Of a stretch of DNA of 64,000 nt, positions 42,079-51,276 are shown in pieces. The notes below the pieces were generated by a model. The model searched no databases and had not been told where the DNA came from. It saw only the letters and a program-made list of their open reading frames with translations. The translations under genes were made by a program, and so were the position numbers. Positions within the stretch are counted from its first letter, which is position 1. Every line of letters begins with the position of its first letter. Origin of the DNA: Nocardioides sp. BGMRC 2183 (GTDB lineage: Bacteria; Actinomycetota; Actinomycetes; Propionibacteriales; Nocardioidaceae); assembly GCA_008123405.1 (NCBI GenBank), contig VSSA01000001.1:248001-312000 (forward strand), given 5' to 3'.

Positions 42079-44379
42079 TCACTCCTTGCGGATCAGCGCG
42101 CCGAGCAGCGCGGTCCGGTCCTCGGCGGATCGCGCGGCCGGTCCGTGGAACGTCACCGTGTGCAGCGTGCCGTTCCAGCGGAACGGCGGCCGGTAGTCCT
42201 CACTGACCGGGAATCCCGCGTCATGGCCGACCCGCAGTCCGCCGCCGCCGATCTGCAGTCCGCTCGTGCCCATCCCCTCGGGCAGTGCTGCACTGCCCAC
42301 GACCTCGTCGTCGCAGAGCAGCACCCCGAGACCCGCCTCGGTGTCGAACCGGAACCCGATCCGATGACGGCCCGGCGGCAGCTCGGTCGAGGTGCGCACG
42401 GCGTACGGCGTGCTGGTCAGGTTGAGCAGCATGGCGGGCGCACCGTCGAGGACGACGAGGGCCCAGCCGTTGGTCCAGTCGCCCATCGCGGCCAGGACGC
42501 CGGAGCCGCCGGTCTCGGGGATCTCGACGTCGGCCTCGACCGTGGTGCCGTCGGCCAGCGTCGGCACCATCTCGTCGGCGACGGGCGAGCCGCCGGGGTG
42601 GATCACCATCCGGGCCGGCGAGGGCCACAGCGGCGGCTCCATCGCTCCGATCCGCCCCTGCATGTCGTCCTGGAGCGGGAGCACCTGGTTGCGTTCGGCC
42701 TCGGCCCACCAGACCCGCTCCAGGTCGGCGACCACCGCGGGGTACTCGTCGGCGAGGTCGTTGACCTCGGCGAAGTCGTCCTCGAGTCGGTAGAGACTCC
42801 ACCGGTCGGACTCCAGGTCGCGGCTGCCGGGCAGGAGCTTCTCCTCGTCGAGCATGCCGGAGGGGACGTGGTCGGTGGTCGCCTTCCAGCCGTCGTGGAT
42901 GATCGAGCGCGAGCCGGTCATCTCGAAGTACTGCGTCGTGGTGACGTCGGGCGCGGCGGAGTCGGTGAACGTGGACACCATCGATGTGCCGTCGATGTGT
43001 TGCTGCGCCACCCCGTCGACCTCGTCGGGTGGGGTGACACCGCAGACGTCGAGGATGGTCGGGAAGATGTCGACGATGTGGCTCAGCTGGTGCCGCACCG
43101 CGCCCGCGTCCGGCGTGCCGCCGGCAGGCTTCACGATCAATGGCGTGCGGGTGCCGCCCAGCCAGGTGTGCCGCTTCCAGAGCTTGAACGGGGAGTTGCC
43201 GGCCCACGCCCAACCCCACGGATAGTGGTTGTAGGCCCGATGACCACCGATGTCGTCGATGCCGGCGAGGTTGTCCTCGAGGCTGTCGGGAACGCGATAG
43301 CCGTACCGGTGCTCGTTGATCGAGCCGACCTCGCCGCCCTCGGCGCTGGCGCCGTTGTCGGAGGTGAGGATCACCATCGTGTTGTCGCTGACCCCCATCT
43401 GCTCGAGTCCTGCCATCAGCCGGCCGAGGTGGTGGTCGAAGTGGGAGATGAAGCCCGCGTAGACCTCTTGGAAGCGGGCGAAGAGCCGGCGCTCCTGCGC
43501 GGACAACCGGCTCCAGTCGGGCAGCCAGTCCGGCCGCGGCGTCAGCGGTGCGCCCTCTGGGACGACTCCGGCGGCGACCTGACGAGCGAAGACCTCTTCG
43601 CGCCACCGCTCCCAGCCCTGGTCGAAATGGCCGGCGTACTGGTCGGACCACGCCGAGGGCACCTGGTGCGGCGCGTGCGCGGTACCGGGGGCGAAGTAGA
43701 GGAAGAACGGCTTCTCCGGGGCGGCGTTCTGCTGGTCGCGCACCATCCCCAGCGCCTGGTCCACCAGGTCCTCGGTCAGGTGGTAGCCGTCCTCGGGGCC
43801 GGCGGGGGGCTCGACGAAGGAGTTGTCCCGCACCAAGTTGGGCGTCCACTGGTTGGCGTCACCGTGCAGGAAGCCGTAGTAGTGCTCGAACCCGAGCCCG
43901 AGAGGCCAGGTGTCGAACGGTCCGACCGCAGAGCGGTCGTTGCGGGGCGTGAGATGCCATTTGCCGACCGCCATGGTGCTCCAGCCCTCGTCACGCAGCA
44001 CCCGCGCCACGCTCGCGGCCGACTTCGGGATGCGGGCCGAGTAGCCCGGGAACCCGGTGGGGAGGTCGACCAGCAGTCCCATACCCACGGCATGGTGGTT
44101 GCGGCCGGTCAGCAGCGCGGCCCGGCTCGCCGAGCAGAGCGCGGTGACGTGGAACCGGTTGTACCGCAACCCGTCCGCGGCCAGTCGGTCCATCGTCGGG
44201 GTGGCGATGTCAGCGCCGAACGACCCGAGCTGGCCGAAGCCGACATCGTCGAGTACGACGACGACCACGTTCGGCGCGCCGGCCGGACGGGGACGTTCGG
44301 GGTGCCAGGGGGTCGACTCCTCCAAGGTGCGTCCGATCACCGGTCCGGTGGGTGGCTGTGGCGTCGATGCCTGTGTCAC
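42079..44379 (-). CDS. Arylsulfatase-type sulfatase
   Basis: 766 residues of the formylglycine sulfatase family. NVVVVVLDDVGFGQLGSFG holds metal Asp residues. LCSASRAALLTGR contains the C-x-A-x-R sequence whose Cys is oxidised to formylglycine. GKWHLTP, HAPHQVP and LTSDNGASAEGG supply further active-site residues. No signal peptide is visible, so it is probably cytoplasmic. It is divergent from the transporter gene over island site 9, suggesting desulfation of an imported sulfated (possibly steroid) substrate. The start is GTG 44379. The C-terminal 150 residues look like a lectin-type beta domain. Confidence 0.92.
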   Translation of the reverse strand: MTQASTPQPPTGPVIGRTLEESTPWHPERPRPAGAPNVVVVVLDDVGFGQLGSFGADIATPTMDRLAADGLRYNRFHVTALCSASRAALLTGRNHHAVGMGLLVDLPTGFPGYSARIPKSAASVARVLRDEGWSTMAVGKWHLTPRNDRSAVGPFDTWPLGLGFEHYYGFLHGDANQWTPNLVRDNSFVEPPAGPEDGYHLTEDLVDQALGMVRDQQNAAPEKPFFLYFAPGTAHAPHQVPSAWSDQYAGHFDQGWERWREEVFARQVAAGVVPEGAPLTPRPDWLPDWSRLSAQERRLFARFQEVYAGFISHFDHHLGRLMAGLEQMGVSDNTMVILTSDNGASAEGGEVGSINEHRYGYRVPDSLEDNLAGIDDIGGHRAYNHYPWGWAWAGNSPFKLWKRHTWLGGTRTPLIVKPAGGTPDAGAVRHQLSHIVDIFPTILDVCGVTPPDEVDGVAQQHIDGTSMVSTFTDSAAPDVTTTQYFEMTGSRSIIHDGWKATTDHVPSGMLDEEKLLPGSRDLESDRWSLYRLEDDFAEVNDLADEYPAVVADLERVWWAEAERNQVLPLQDDMQGRIGAMEPPLWPSPARMVIHPGGSPVADEMVPTLADGTTVEADVEIPETGGSGVLAAMGDWTNGWALVVLDGAPAMLLNLTSTPYAVRTSTELPPGRHRIGFRFDTEAGLGVLLCDDEVVGSAALPEGMGTSGLQIGGGGLRVGHDAGFPVSEDYRPPFRWNGTLHTVTFHGPAARSAEDRTALLGALIRKE

Positions 44380-44520
44380 TGCGGAGTCTCCTCGCTCAGG
44401 GGTGGTGATGGAGACCGGCGGCCGGGGCGGCGGCGCCAGCGGTCCGGGTCTCCCAGGAGCACCCGTCAGGGCGCATTCGAGGTGGATGATCCAGCGCCGG
44501 AACGGGGCCGCGAGCGGCGG

Positions 44521-44535
44521 TCTCGGTGATCGGGA
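44521..44535. promoter_or_regulatory. Island palindrome, site 9
   Basis: TCTCGGTGATCGGGA. TACGTT (44565-44570) begins 29 nt to the right, toward the transporter. GATCAT (44491-44486) lies 29 nt to the left, toward the sulfatase. Confidence 0.75.
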
Positions 44536-44616
44536 TCACTCCCCGAACCTGGGCCGGACGCACCTACGTTCGCCGACAGTTTGGCCGACCTGGGCCGACA
44601 TGCGAGAGGGACTGCG

Positions 44617-46188
44617 ATGAGGTGGAGCACCAGGGCGAACCGAGCCCGGCGGTTGGCAGCCGTGATGACAGCGGTGGCGACAGCGACCGTTCTTGCCGGA
44701 TGCGGAGGCGGGAGCAGCAGTGACGGCGGCGGGGCAGAGTCTGGCCTCCGCATCGCCTATCCGCTCGCCAAGAGCCTGGATCCGCATCAGGCCGCCGAGC
44801 CGATCCAGATGCTGATCGCGACCTGGCCGGTGTACGACCGACTGATCCAGATCAACCCGGACTCGGAGTACGAGCCCATGCTCGCCACCGAGTGGGAGTT
44901 CTCCGGGGACGGCAAGACGCTGACGCTCGAGCTGCGCGACGACGTCACCTTCACCGATGGCGTCGCCTTCGACGCCGAGGCGGTCAAGGCGAACCTCGAC
45001 GACTTCCGCGCCGCCGAGGGGACGGCCCTTCAGGCCAACCTGGCCAACGTCAGCGAGGTGACGGTGGTCGACGACGACACCGTGGAGATCGGACTGGCCG
45101 AGCCGAGTACCGAGATCCTCTCCACACTGGCCAGCGGCCTGGGCGGGGCGATGATCTCGCCCAAGGCGCTGGAGTCGGGAGACCTGGCGACCACGCCGGT
45201 GGGCACCGGCGCCTACGAGGTGGAGTCGTTCACGCCGGGGCAGGAGGTCGTCTACACCCGCCGCACCGACGAGGGCGGGATCTGGGACGACAAGACCGGC
45301 AAGCCGGCGAAGGTCTCGATCACCAACATGGATCCCGACGCCCAGATCAACGCCTTGAAGTCGGGCCAGATCGACCTCGCCGGATGGAGCCAGGTGACCG
45401 ACCCCTTCCAGACGCAGCTGGACAGCGGTCAGCTCGACTACACCACGATCGAGGGAGCGCTGACGATGGTCGGGGTGAACTTCAACCGGACCATGAAGCC
45501 GTTCGACGACCCGCTGGTGCGGGAGGCGGTCAACTACGCGATCGACCGTGAGTCGATCGTGGAGGCCTTCCAGCCCGACGCCCAGCCGCGCGTGCAGCCC
45601 TGGCCCGACGGGATCAGCGGCTTCGACGAGGGCCGGGAGAGCGAGTACTCCTACGACCCGGAGAAGGCGAAGAGCCTGCTGGCCCAGGCCGGTTACGCGG
45701 ACGGGATCGACGCCGGCGAGATGTTGGTGGCGCAGAGCGGTGCACTGCCGGCCGCGGCCGAGACGATCCAGAGCAGCCTCGCCGACGTCGGCATCGACCT
45801 GAAGCTGCGCAACGTGGACGTCTTCACCCTGGTGACTGCGTGGGCGGAGTCCAAGGCGAACGCCCAGCTGATGTACATGAGCGTGCCCTCCCTCGACCCC
45901 TACACCTGGCTGCAGCGGTTGTTCGGCAACCCCATGTTCACCCCGGGTGGGCCGGACCAGGAGATGACGAAGCTGATGGCTGGTCTGGACGACCCGGGCC
46001 TGAGCGAGGAGGAGCGGGCCGAGCGGGCCGGGGAAGCGGTCCAGTACGCGCTCGACGAGTCCTACTACGGCATGGTCTACCAGGGCTCGGGAGGCTTGGT
46101 CTCCGCGCCGAGCGTCAAGGGCCTCGACGACCTGGCGTCGGTCAGCGGCGGTGTCGTCGACCTGCGCAACACCTATCTGGAGAAGTAG
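44617..46188 (+). CDS. ABC transporter substrate-binding lipoprotein (family 5, Dpp/Opp type)
   Basis: 523 residues. A signal peptide with many Arg and the lipobox VLAGC predict a lipoprotein. The body has SBP_bac_5 features: SLDPHQAAEPIQMLIATWPVYDRL, LRDDVTFTDGVAFDAEAVKANL, PVGTGAYEVESFTPGQ, and NFNRTMKPFDDPLVREAVNYAIDRESIV. ATG 44617 is preceded by GAGAGGG. The family binds peptides, nickel, sugars or other amphiphiles, and here the setting (sulfatase, KshB) suggests a steroid conjugate. A hairpin follows the stop and probably reduces read-through, as is common after binding-protein genes. Confidence 0.9.
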   Translation: MRWSTRANRARRLAAVMTAVATATVLAGCGGGSSSDGGGAESGLRIAYPLAKSLDPHQAAEPIQMLIATWPVYDRLIQINPDSEYEPMLATEWEFSGDGKTLTLELRDDVTFTDGVAFDAEAVKANLDDFRAAEGTALQANLANVSEVTVVDDDTVEIGLAEPSTEILSTLASGLGGAMISPKALESGDLATTPVGTGAYEVESFTPGQEVVYTRRTDEGGIWDDKTGKPAKVSITNMDPDAQINALKSGQIDLAGWSQVTDPFQTQLDSGQLDYTTIEGALTMVGVNFNRTMKPFDDPLVREAVNYAIDRESIVEAFQPDAQPRVQPWPDGISGFDEGRESEYSYDPEKAKSLLAQAGYADGIDAGEMLVAQSGALPAAAETIQSSLADVGIDLKLRNVDVFTLVTAWAESKANAQLMYMSVPSLDPYTWLQRLFGNPMFTPGGPDQEMTKLMAGLDDPGLSEEERAERAGEAVQYALDESYYGMVYQGSGGLVSAPSVKGLDDLASVSGGVVDLRNTYLEK

Positions 46189-46202
46189 CCCGACGCAGGG
46201 CG

Positions 46203-46234
46203 CCGAGGGTCCGGGACGCAGTCCGGGCCCTCGG
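46203..46234 (+). terminator. Hairpin after the binding-protein gene
   Basis: CCGAGGGTCCGG pairs with CCGGGCCCTCGG with one G-T pair, loop of 8. It lies between the SBP gene and kshB and could act as an attenuator. Confidence 0.6.
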
Positions 46235-46274
46235 TCCAGGACCACACCCGCTCACGCCGAGGAGGGCGAGCACG

Positions 46275-47309
46275 ATGTCACGTCCATCATCCTTTCGACT
46301 CCGTGTCGTCGAGGTCATCGAGGAGACTTCGGACGCCCGGTCGGTGGTGTTCGAACCGGAACCTGCCGACGCCGAGCACTTCGGCTACCGTCCGGGCCAG
46401 TTCCTGACGCTGAACATCCCGACCGACCGGGACGGCGGCGCCGCACGGTGCTACTCGCTGTCCAGCGCGCCGGCTCTCGACGAGCGGCTGAAGGTCACCG
46501 TCAAACGGACCGCCGAGGGCTACGGGTCGAACTGGATCTGCGACAACCTCGTCGTCGGCTCCTCGGTCGAGGTGCTCGCGCCGTCAGGCACCTTCGTCCC
46601 GCGCTCGTTGGACGACGACCACCTCCTGGTCGCCGGCGGCAGTGGTATCACCCCGGTGATGTCGATCCTCCGATCCGTGCTCCAGCGCGGGACCGGACAG
46701 GTCGCCCTGATCTACGCCAACCGCGACGAATCCTCGGTGATCTTCGCCGAGGAGCTCCAACGGCTGGAGAAGGAGTACGGCGACCGGCTGGTCGCGGTGC
46801 ATCTGCTGGAGTCGGTCCAGGGGCTGCCCCGGCCCGAGCTGCTCCGCGCGCTGATCGGACCGTACCGGGACCGCCGCCTCTATCAGTGCGGCCCGCTGCC
46901 GTTGATGAACGCCGTCACCGATGCGGCCACCGCGGTCGGCCTGCCGCGCGAGCGGATCCACCAGGAGAGGTTCACCTCCCTGGCCGGCGACCCGTTCGCG
47001 GAGATCAACCCTGACCTCGACACCTCGGCGCCGACCAGCACCGTCGAGGTCGAGCTCGACGGACAACAGCACACCCTGCTTTGGCCGGCGAGCAACAACC
47101 TGCTCGACGTGCTGCTCGACGCCGGCCTGGACGCCCCCTTCTCCTGCCGCGAGGGCAGCTGCAGCGCCTGCGCGTGCACCGTGCTGGAGGGCGAGGTCGA
47201 CCTGGAGCGCAACGACGTACTCGAGCCCGAGGACCTGGCCGACGGCATCGTGCTCGGCTGTCAGGCACGGCCACGCTCGCCGCGGCTCCGGATCAGCTAC
47301 GACCAGTAG
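46275..47309 (+). CDS. kshB: 3-ketosteroid 9-alpha-hydroxylase reductase (KshB)
   Basis: 344 residues with three domains: an FAD-binding part (YRPGQFLTLNIP, RCYSLSSAP), an NAD-binding part (LLVAGGSGITPVMSILRSVL, LYQCGPLPLM), and a C-terminal plant-type [2Fe-2S] domain (SCREGSCSACACTVLEGEV and VLGCQARP, four Cys ligands). This order is that of KshB, which passes electrons from NADH to the Rieske centre of KshA. Other ring-hydroxylating reductases share it; kshA in the same regulon supports KshB. GAGGAGGGC precedes the ATG. It lies within the transporter gene set. Confidence 0.88.
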   Translation: MSRPSSFRLRVVEVIEETSDARSVVFEPEPADAEHFGYRPGQFLTLNIPTDRDGGAARCYSLSSAPALDERLKVTVKRTAEGYGSNWICDNLVVGSSVEVLAPSGTFVPRSLDDDHLLVAGGSGITPVMSILRSVLQRGTGQVALIYANRDESSVIFAEELQRLEKEYGDRLVAVHLLESVQGLPRPELLRALIGPYRDRRLYQCGPLPLMNAVTDAATAVGLPRERIHQERFTSLAGDPFAEINPDLDTSAPTSTVEVELDGQQHTLLWPASNNLLDVLLDAGLDAPFSCREGSCSACACTVLEGEVDLERNDVLEPEDLADGIVLGCQARPRSPRLRISYDQ

Positions 47310-47313
47310 GCCA

Positions 47314-47328
47314 TCCCGGTGAGCGGGA
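47314..47328. promoter_or_regulatory. Island palindrome, site 10
   Basis: TCCCGGTGAGCGGGA. TAGATT (47358-47363) begins 29 nt downstream, ahead of the permease operon. Confidence 0.8.
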
Positions 47329-47426
47329 GAGGGTGACGTGGGTCATATCGGCGCTCCTAGATTGCGCCACAGACAGGGCATTCACTTCGAAACCGCCGGG
47401 AGGGCGCTTCCTCCCGGCCACGAGCG

Positions 47427-48383
47427 ATGGGTACAGACATGATCCGCTTCGTTGGCTACCGGCTCTTGCTCGCGGTGCCGACCATCGTCCTGGTCACGTT
47501 CCTTGTGTTCGCGCTGATGGCGCTCTCGCCGGCCGACCCGGCGGTCGCGATCGCCGGCGACGATGCGACCCCCGAGCAGCTGGCACAGGTCCGGCACGAT
47601 CTCGGGTTGGATGATCCGTTCCTGATCCGCTACGCCGACTGGGGCTGGCAGGCGCTGCAGGGGAACCTGGGCGTCTCGCCGGTCACCCACCAGTCGGTCC
47701 TCTCCGACCTGCAGTTCCGGCTGCCGATCACGCTGTCGCTGCTCCTGCTGGCGCTGGTGTTCAGCATCGTGATCGGCGTCCTGCTCGGTACGCTCGCGGC
47801 GCTCAACCGGGGCGGAGTGATCGACTGGGTCGCCAACGGCGTGACCAATCTCCTGATGGCGGTGCCGCCGTTCGTGGCGGCGACGCTGCTGGTGTTGATG
47901 CTGGCGGTGGCCCGGCCGTTGTTCCCGGCCACCGGATACGCGACCGTGACGGCCGGGGTCGGGCCCTACCTGACGTACATGACGCTGCCGGCGCTGGCGC
48001 TGGCGGTCATCCCGGCGGCGTTGCTGATGCGCCAGGTGCGGGGTGCCCTGATCGACGCGATGGAGGAGGACTACGTCCGGACGGCTCGCGCGAAGGGCCT
48101 GCGCACCTGGACCGTCGTCGGCAAGCACGCCGCCAAGAACGCCGCGATCCCCGTGGTCACCGTGCTGGGCCTGCTGATCGCCCAGATGCTCGGCGGCGCA
48201 GTGGTCGTGGAGAAGATCTTCGCCATCCCCGGTCTCGGCTCGGCCAGCGTCGAGTCGGTACTCACCGGAGACCTGGTCACACTGCAGGGTCTGGTCCTGG
48301 TGGTGGCTCTGGTGGTGATCGTGGTGAACCTGCTCGTGGACGCCTCCTACGGCTACTTCAACCCGAAACTGAGGACTCGATGA
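47427..48383 (+). CDS. ABC transporter permease (DppB type)
   Basis: 318 residues with six predicted membrane helices. The N-terminal helix FVGYRLLLAVPTIVLVTFLV, the LSPADPAVAIAG segment after it and the EDYVRTARAKGLRTWTVVGKHAAKNA coupling motif are typical of DppB. Start ATG 47427, or ATG 47439 just downstream; neither has a strong Shine-Dalgarno sequence. It is the first gene of a four-gene operon starting at island site 10. The substrate is provided by the binding protein at 44617. Confidence 0.9.
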   Translation: MGTDMIRFVGYRLLLAVPTIVLVTFLVFALMALSPADPAVAIAGDDATPEQLAQVRHDLGLDDPFLIRYADWGWQALQGNLGVSPVTHQSVLSDLQFRLPITLSLLLLALVFSIVIGVLLGTLAALNRGGVIDWVANGVTNLLMAVPPFVAATLLVLMLAVARPLFPATGYATVTAGVGPYLTYMTLPALALAVIPAALLMRQVRGALIDAMEEDYVRTARAKGLRTWTVVGKHAAKNAAIPVVTVLGLLIAQMLGGAVVVEKIFAIPGLGSASVESVLTGDLVTLQGLVLVVALVVIVVNLLVDASYGYFNPKLRTR

Positions 48384-49294
48384 CGATGCCGGAACAGTCG
48401 ATGCCGGAACAGTCCGTGGCACAGGCGAAGACGGCCGGCCGTCGGCGTTCCTGGCGCCGCAGCCGAGTGATGCGCAGACTGATGCGCAACCCGGCCGCGC
48501 TCGCGGCGATGGCGACGCTGGTGATCCTCACGCTGATCGCGATCTTCGCCAACGTGCTGGCGCCGCACGACCCCAACCATGTCGATCTTCAGAACCGGCT
48601 CCTGGCCCCCGGAGCCGGCCACCTGCTCGGCACCGACGAACTGGGACGAGACGTGCTCAGTCGCGTCCTGGTCGCGACCCGGGTGGACCTCCTCGCATCG
48701 CTGCAGGCCGTGGGCCTCGCGCTGGTGGTCGGCGTACCGCTCGGCCTCCTGGCCGGCTACGCGGGCGGCGTCGGGGACGCGATCCTCAGCCGGATCATCG
48801 ACGCGCTGATGACGCTGCCACCGTTGATGCTGGCCGTGGTGGTGGTGGCGATCCTCGGCCCCGGCCTGCGCAACGCGATGATCGCGATCGCCGTACTCAT
48901 CGTGCCGAGCTTCTATCGGGTGGCCCGAGGGTCGACCCAGAGCGTGGCCGGCGAACTGTACATCGAGAGCGCCCGGGCGAGCGGTTGCAGCAGCTGGCGG
49001 ATCCTGTGGCGGCACATCCTGCCCGGCATCGCGCCTCCGCTGCTGGTGCAGATCTCCTTCTCGGCCTCGGTTGTGATCGTCGCCGAGGCCAGCTTGTCCT
49101 TCCTCGGGCTCGGCGCCCGTGCGCCGCAGGCGACCTGGGGCCTGATGTTGCAGGAGGCGACGGCGAGCATCACCACGAGCAGCTATCTGATCTACCCGCC
49201 GATCGTCATGGTGGCCATCACCATCCTGGCGTTCTCCCAGCTCGGCGACGGCCTGCGCGACGCGCTCGGCCGCCAGTCCAACGAAGGCAAGTAG
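48380..49294 (+). CDS. ABC transporter permease (DppC type)
   Basis: 304 residues, about six membrane helices. The cytoplasmic N-terminus contains a short repeat (MPEQSMPEQS). LLGTDELGRDVLSRVLVATRVDL and the coupling motif YIESARASGCSSWRILWRHILP are DppC hallmarks. The ATG overlaps the dppB-like stop (ATGA). It would pair with the DppB-type subunit to form the channel. Confidence 0.9.
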   Translation: MTMPEQSMPEQSVAQAKTAGRRRSWRRSRVMRRLMRNPAALAAMATLVILTLIAIFANVLAPHDPNHVDLQNRLLAPGAGHLLGTDELGRDVLSRVLVATRVDLLASLQAVGLALVVGVPLGLLAGYAGGVGDAILSRIIDALMTLPPLMLAVVVVAILGPGLRNAMIAIAVLIVPSFYRVARGSTQSVAGELYIESARASGCSSWRILWRHILPGIAPPLLVQISFSASVVIVAEASLSFLGLGARAPQATWGLMLQEATASITTSSYLIYPPIVMVAITILAFSQLGDGLRDALGRQSNEGK

Positions 49295-49303
49295 GTGAGG
49301 GCC

Positions 49304-50347
49304 ATGACGGCAATGACGACGATGACGGAACGACCGCAACGGGACGGGTCTCGGGCGCCCTCCGTCGTGCTCCGTGTGGAGGACCTGACGGTCGAGGTAC
49401 GGACCGAGCAGGGGACCCTCACGCTGATCGAGGGTGTCGACCTCACCGTTCGTAGCGACGAGATCGTCGGACTGGTGGGGGAGTCGGGGTCCGGCAAGAC
49501 GGTGACCTCGCTGGCCACGATGGGCCTGCTTCCGCGCAACGCACGAGTGAGCAGGGGGCGCATCGAGGTCGCCGGCCAGGAGATCACCGGCCTGCCCGAG
49601 CGCCGGCTGGCCGATGTCCGCGGAGTCCGCGCAGCGATGATCTTCCAGGAGCCGCGCCGCTGCCTCAACCCCGCGTTCACCGTCGGGGACCAGGTGGCGG
49701 AGGCCATCCGACGCCATCGCGGCTGGTCCCGCAAGCGGGCGATGGCGCACACCGTGGACCTGTTCGGCCTGGTGGAGATCCCGGACCCCGAACGCCGGGT
49801 GCGGCAGTACCCGCACGAGTTCAGCGGTGGCATGTGCCAACGCGTGATGCTCGCGATGGCGCTGGCCTGCGATCCGCAGCTGCTGATCGCCGACGAACCG
49901 ACCACGGCCCTGGACGTGACCGTGCAGCGTCAGGTGTTGGAGCTGATCCGACGGCTCCAGGCAGAGCTGGGCATCGGGGTGCTGCTGATCACCCACGACC
50001 TGGGGGTGGTGGCGGAGATGTGCGACCGCGTCTCGGTGATGTACGCCGGGCAGGTGGTCGAGGAGGCCGACGCCGACTCGTTGTTCCACAGCCCGAAGAA
50101 TCCGTACACGAGCGCCCTGCTCCAGTCGATCCTCGAGCCGACACGGCACGGGGAGGCCCTGACCTACATCCCCGGCCGGGTGCCGCCACCGCATCTGTTC
50201 CCGGCGACCTGCCGGTTCCAGGAGCGTTGCGGATTCGCGGTCGACGAGGTTTGCGGACAGGTCGTCGACCTCCAACCGGTCGCTGCGGGCCACAGCAGCC
50301 GCTGCGCGCGTGTCCATGATCTCGAACTGGCGGGAGTCTCGGAATGA
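49304..50347 (+). CDS. ABC transporter ATP-binding protein (DppD type)
   Basis: 347 residues. Walker A GESGSGKTV, signature FSGGMCQRVMLAMAL, Walker B LLIADEPTTALD, switch His in LLITHDLG. The C-terminal oligopeptide-transporter region (SPKNPYTSALLQSI, then a Cys-rich FPATCRFQERCGFAVDEVC) may bind an Fe-S cluster as in other DppD/OppD proteins. The frame starts at GTG 49295; ATG 49304 is chosen because AGGTGAGG immediately precedes it. Confidence 0.9.
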   Translation: MTAMTTMTERPQRDGSRAPSVVLRVEDLTVEVRTEQGTLTLIEGVDLTVRSDEIVGLVGESGSGKTVTSLATMGLLPRNARVSRGRIEVAGQEITGLPERRLADVRGVRAAMIFQEPRRCLNPAFTVGDQVAEAIRRHRGWSRKRAMAHTVDLFGLVEIPDPERRVRQYPHEFSGGMCQRVMLAMALACDPQLLIADEPTTALDVTVQRQVLELIRRLQAELGIGVLLITHDLGVVAEMCDRVSVMYAGQVVEEADADSLFHSPKNPYTSALLQSILEPTRHGEALTYIPGRVPPPHLFPATCRFQERCGFAVDEVCGQVVDLQPVAAGHSSRCARVHDLELAGVSE

Positions 50348-51276
50348 CCAACGACATCGTCTCCACCTCAGGACACGCCGACGAGCCCGTCCTCACCGTC
50401 CGTGGCCTCACCAAGACCTACGGCCGCCGTCCGACCTGGTACCGGCGCCATCCCCATCGCCTGGTCGCGGTCAATGGGATCGACCTCGAGGTGGGGCCGG
50501 GGGAGACGCTCGGTCTGGTCGGCGAGAGCGGGGCCGGCAAGTCGACGGTCGGACGCCTGGTGCTGCGTCTGATCGAGCCGGACGCCGGATCGATCGACCT
50601 GCTCGGCTCCGACATCACCACGCTGCGGCGTGAGGAGCTTCGCCGGATGCGGGCCAGGGCGACCATGGTGTTCCAGGACCCCTACACCTCGCTCGATCCG
50701 CGAATGACGATCCTCGACTCCATCGCCGAGCCGCTGCTGGTGCAGGGCGGAACCGGACGCTCCGAGCGGTACGACAAGGCACGCTCGTTGGTCCGCCGGG
50801 TCGGCCTGAACGATGCCCACGTCGACCGCTACCCCTACGAGATGTCGGGCGGTCAGCTGCAACGGGTCGCGATCGCGCGGGCACTGATCACCGACCCCGC
50901 ATTCATCGTCTGCGACGAGCCCGTCGCGGCTCTGGACGTGTCGACCCAGGCCCAGGTGATCAACCTGCTCCAGGATCTGCAGGCCGAGCGGGGCATCTCC
51001 TACCTGTTCATCTCCCACGACCTGCGCCTGGTGCGACTCGTCGCCGATCGGGTGTCGGTGATGCGGCGCGGCGAGGTGCAGGAGACCGGACCGGCGGACC
51101 GTGTCTTCGAGGCCCCGGAGCACGCCTACACCCGCGAGCTGCTGGCGGCGATCCCGGGACGTACGCCGCGAGCGCGGCGCTTCGCGGCACCCGTCGGCGC
51201 CGCCCCGGCGGCGCCCGAGCCGGCCACTGGGCCGGCCCTGGCGTCCGCCGAGGAGGTGGTGGCGCCGGCTCAGTAG
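50344..51276 (+). CDS. ABC transporter ATP-binding protein (DppF type)
   Basis: 310 residues. Walker A GESGAGKST, VFQDPYTSLDPRMT (Q-loop), signature MSGGQLQRVAIARAL, Walker B FIVCDEPVAALD, and the D-loop and switch SHDLRLVRL. DppF type by HAYTRELLAAIPG near the end. It starts within the DppD-type stop (ATGA) and its stop overlaps the convergent SDR by 7 bases. The last 45 residues are an Ala/Pro-rich tail. Confidence 0.9.
   Translation: MTNDIVSTSGHADEPVLTVRGLTKTYGRRPTWYRRHPHRLVAVNGIDLEVGPGETLGLVGESGAGKSTVGRLVLRLIEPDAGSIDLLGSDITTLRREELRRMRARATMVFQDPYTSLDPRMTILDSIAEPLLVQGGTGRSERYDKARSLVRRVGLNDAHVDRYPYEMSGGQLQRVAIARALITDPAFIVCDEPVAALDVSTQAQVINLLQDLQAERGISYLFISHDLRLVRLVADRVSVMRRGEVQETGPADRVFEAPEHAYTRELLAAIPGRTPRARRFAAPVGAAPAAPEPATGPALASAEEVVAPAQ

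Noticed and set aside
44457-44471. A further island palindrome in the sulfatase leader (GAGCACCCGTCAGGG)
   Set aside because: It matches only part of one half and no hexamer lies at the 29-nt position.
16842-44479. A 14-bp match TCAGGRCGCATTCG at 16842-16855 and 44466-44479, upstream of kshA and of the sulfatase
   Set aside because: One copy overlaps an island palindrome and the match is too short to separate from chance in GC-rich spacers; promoter geometry does not support the second copy.
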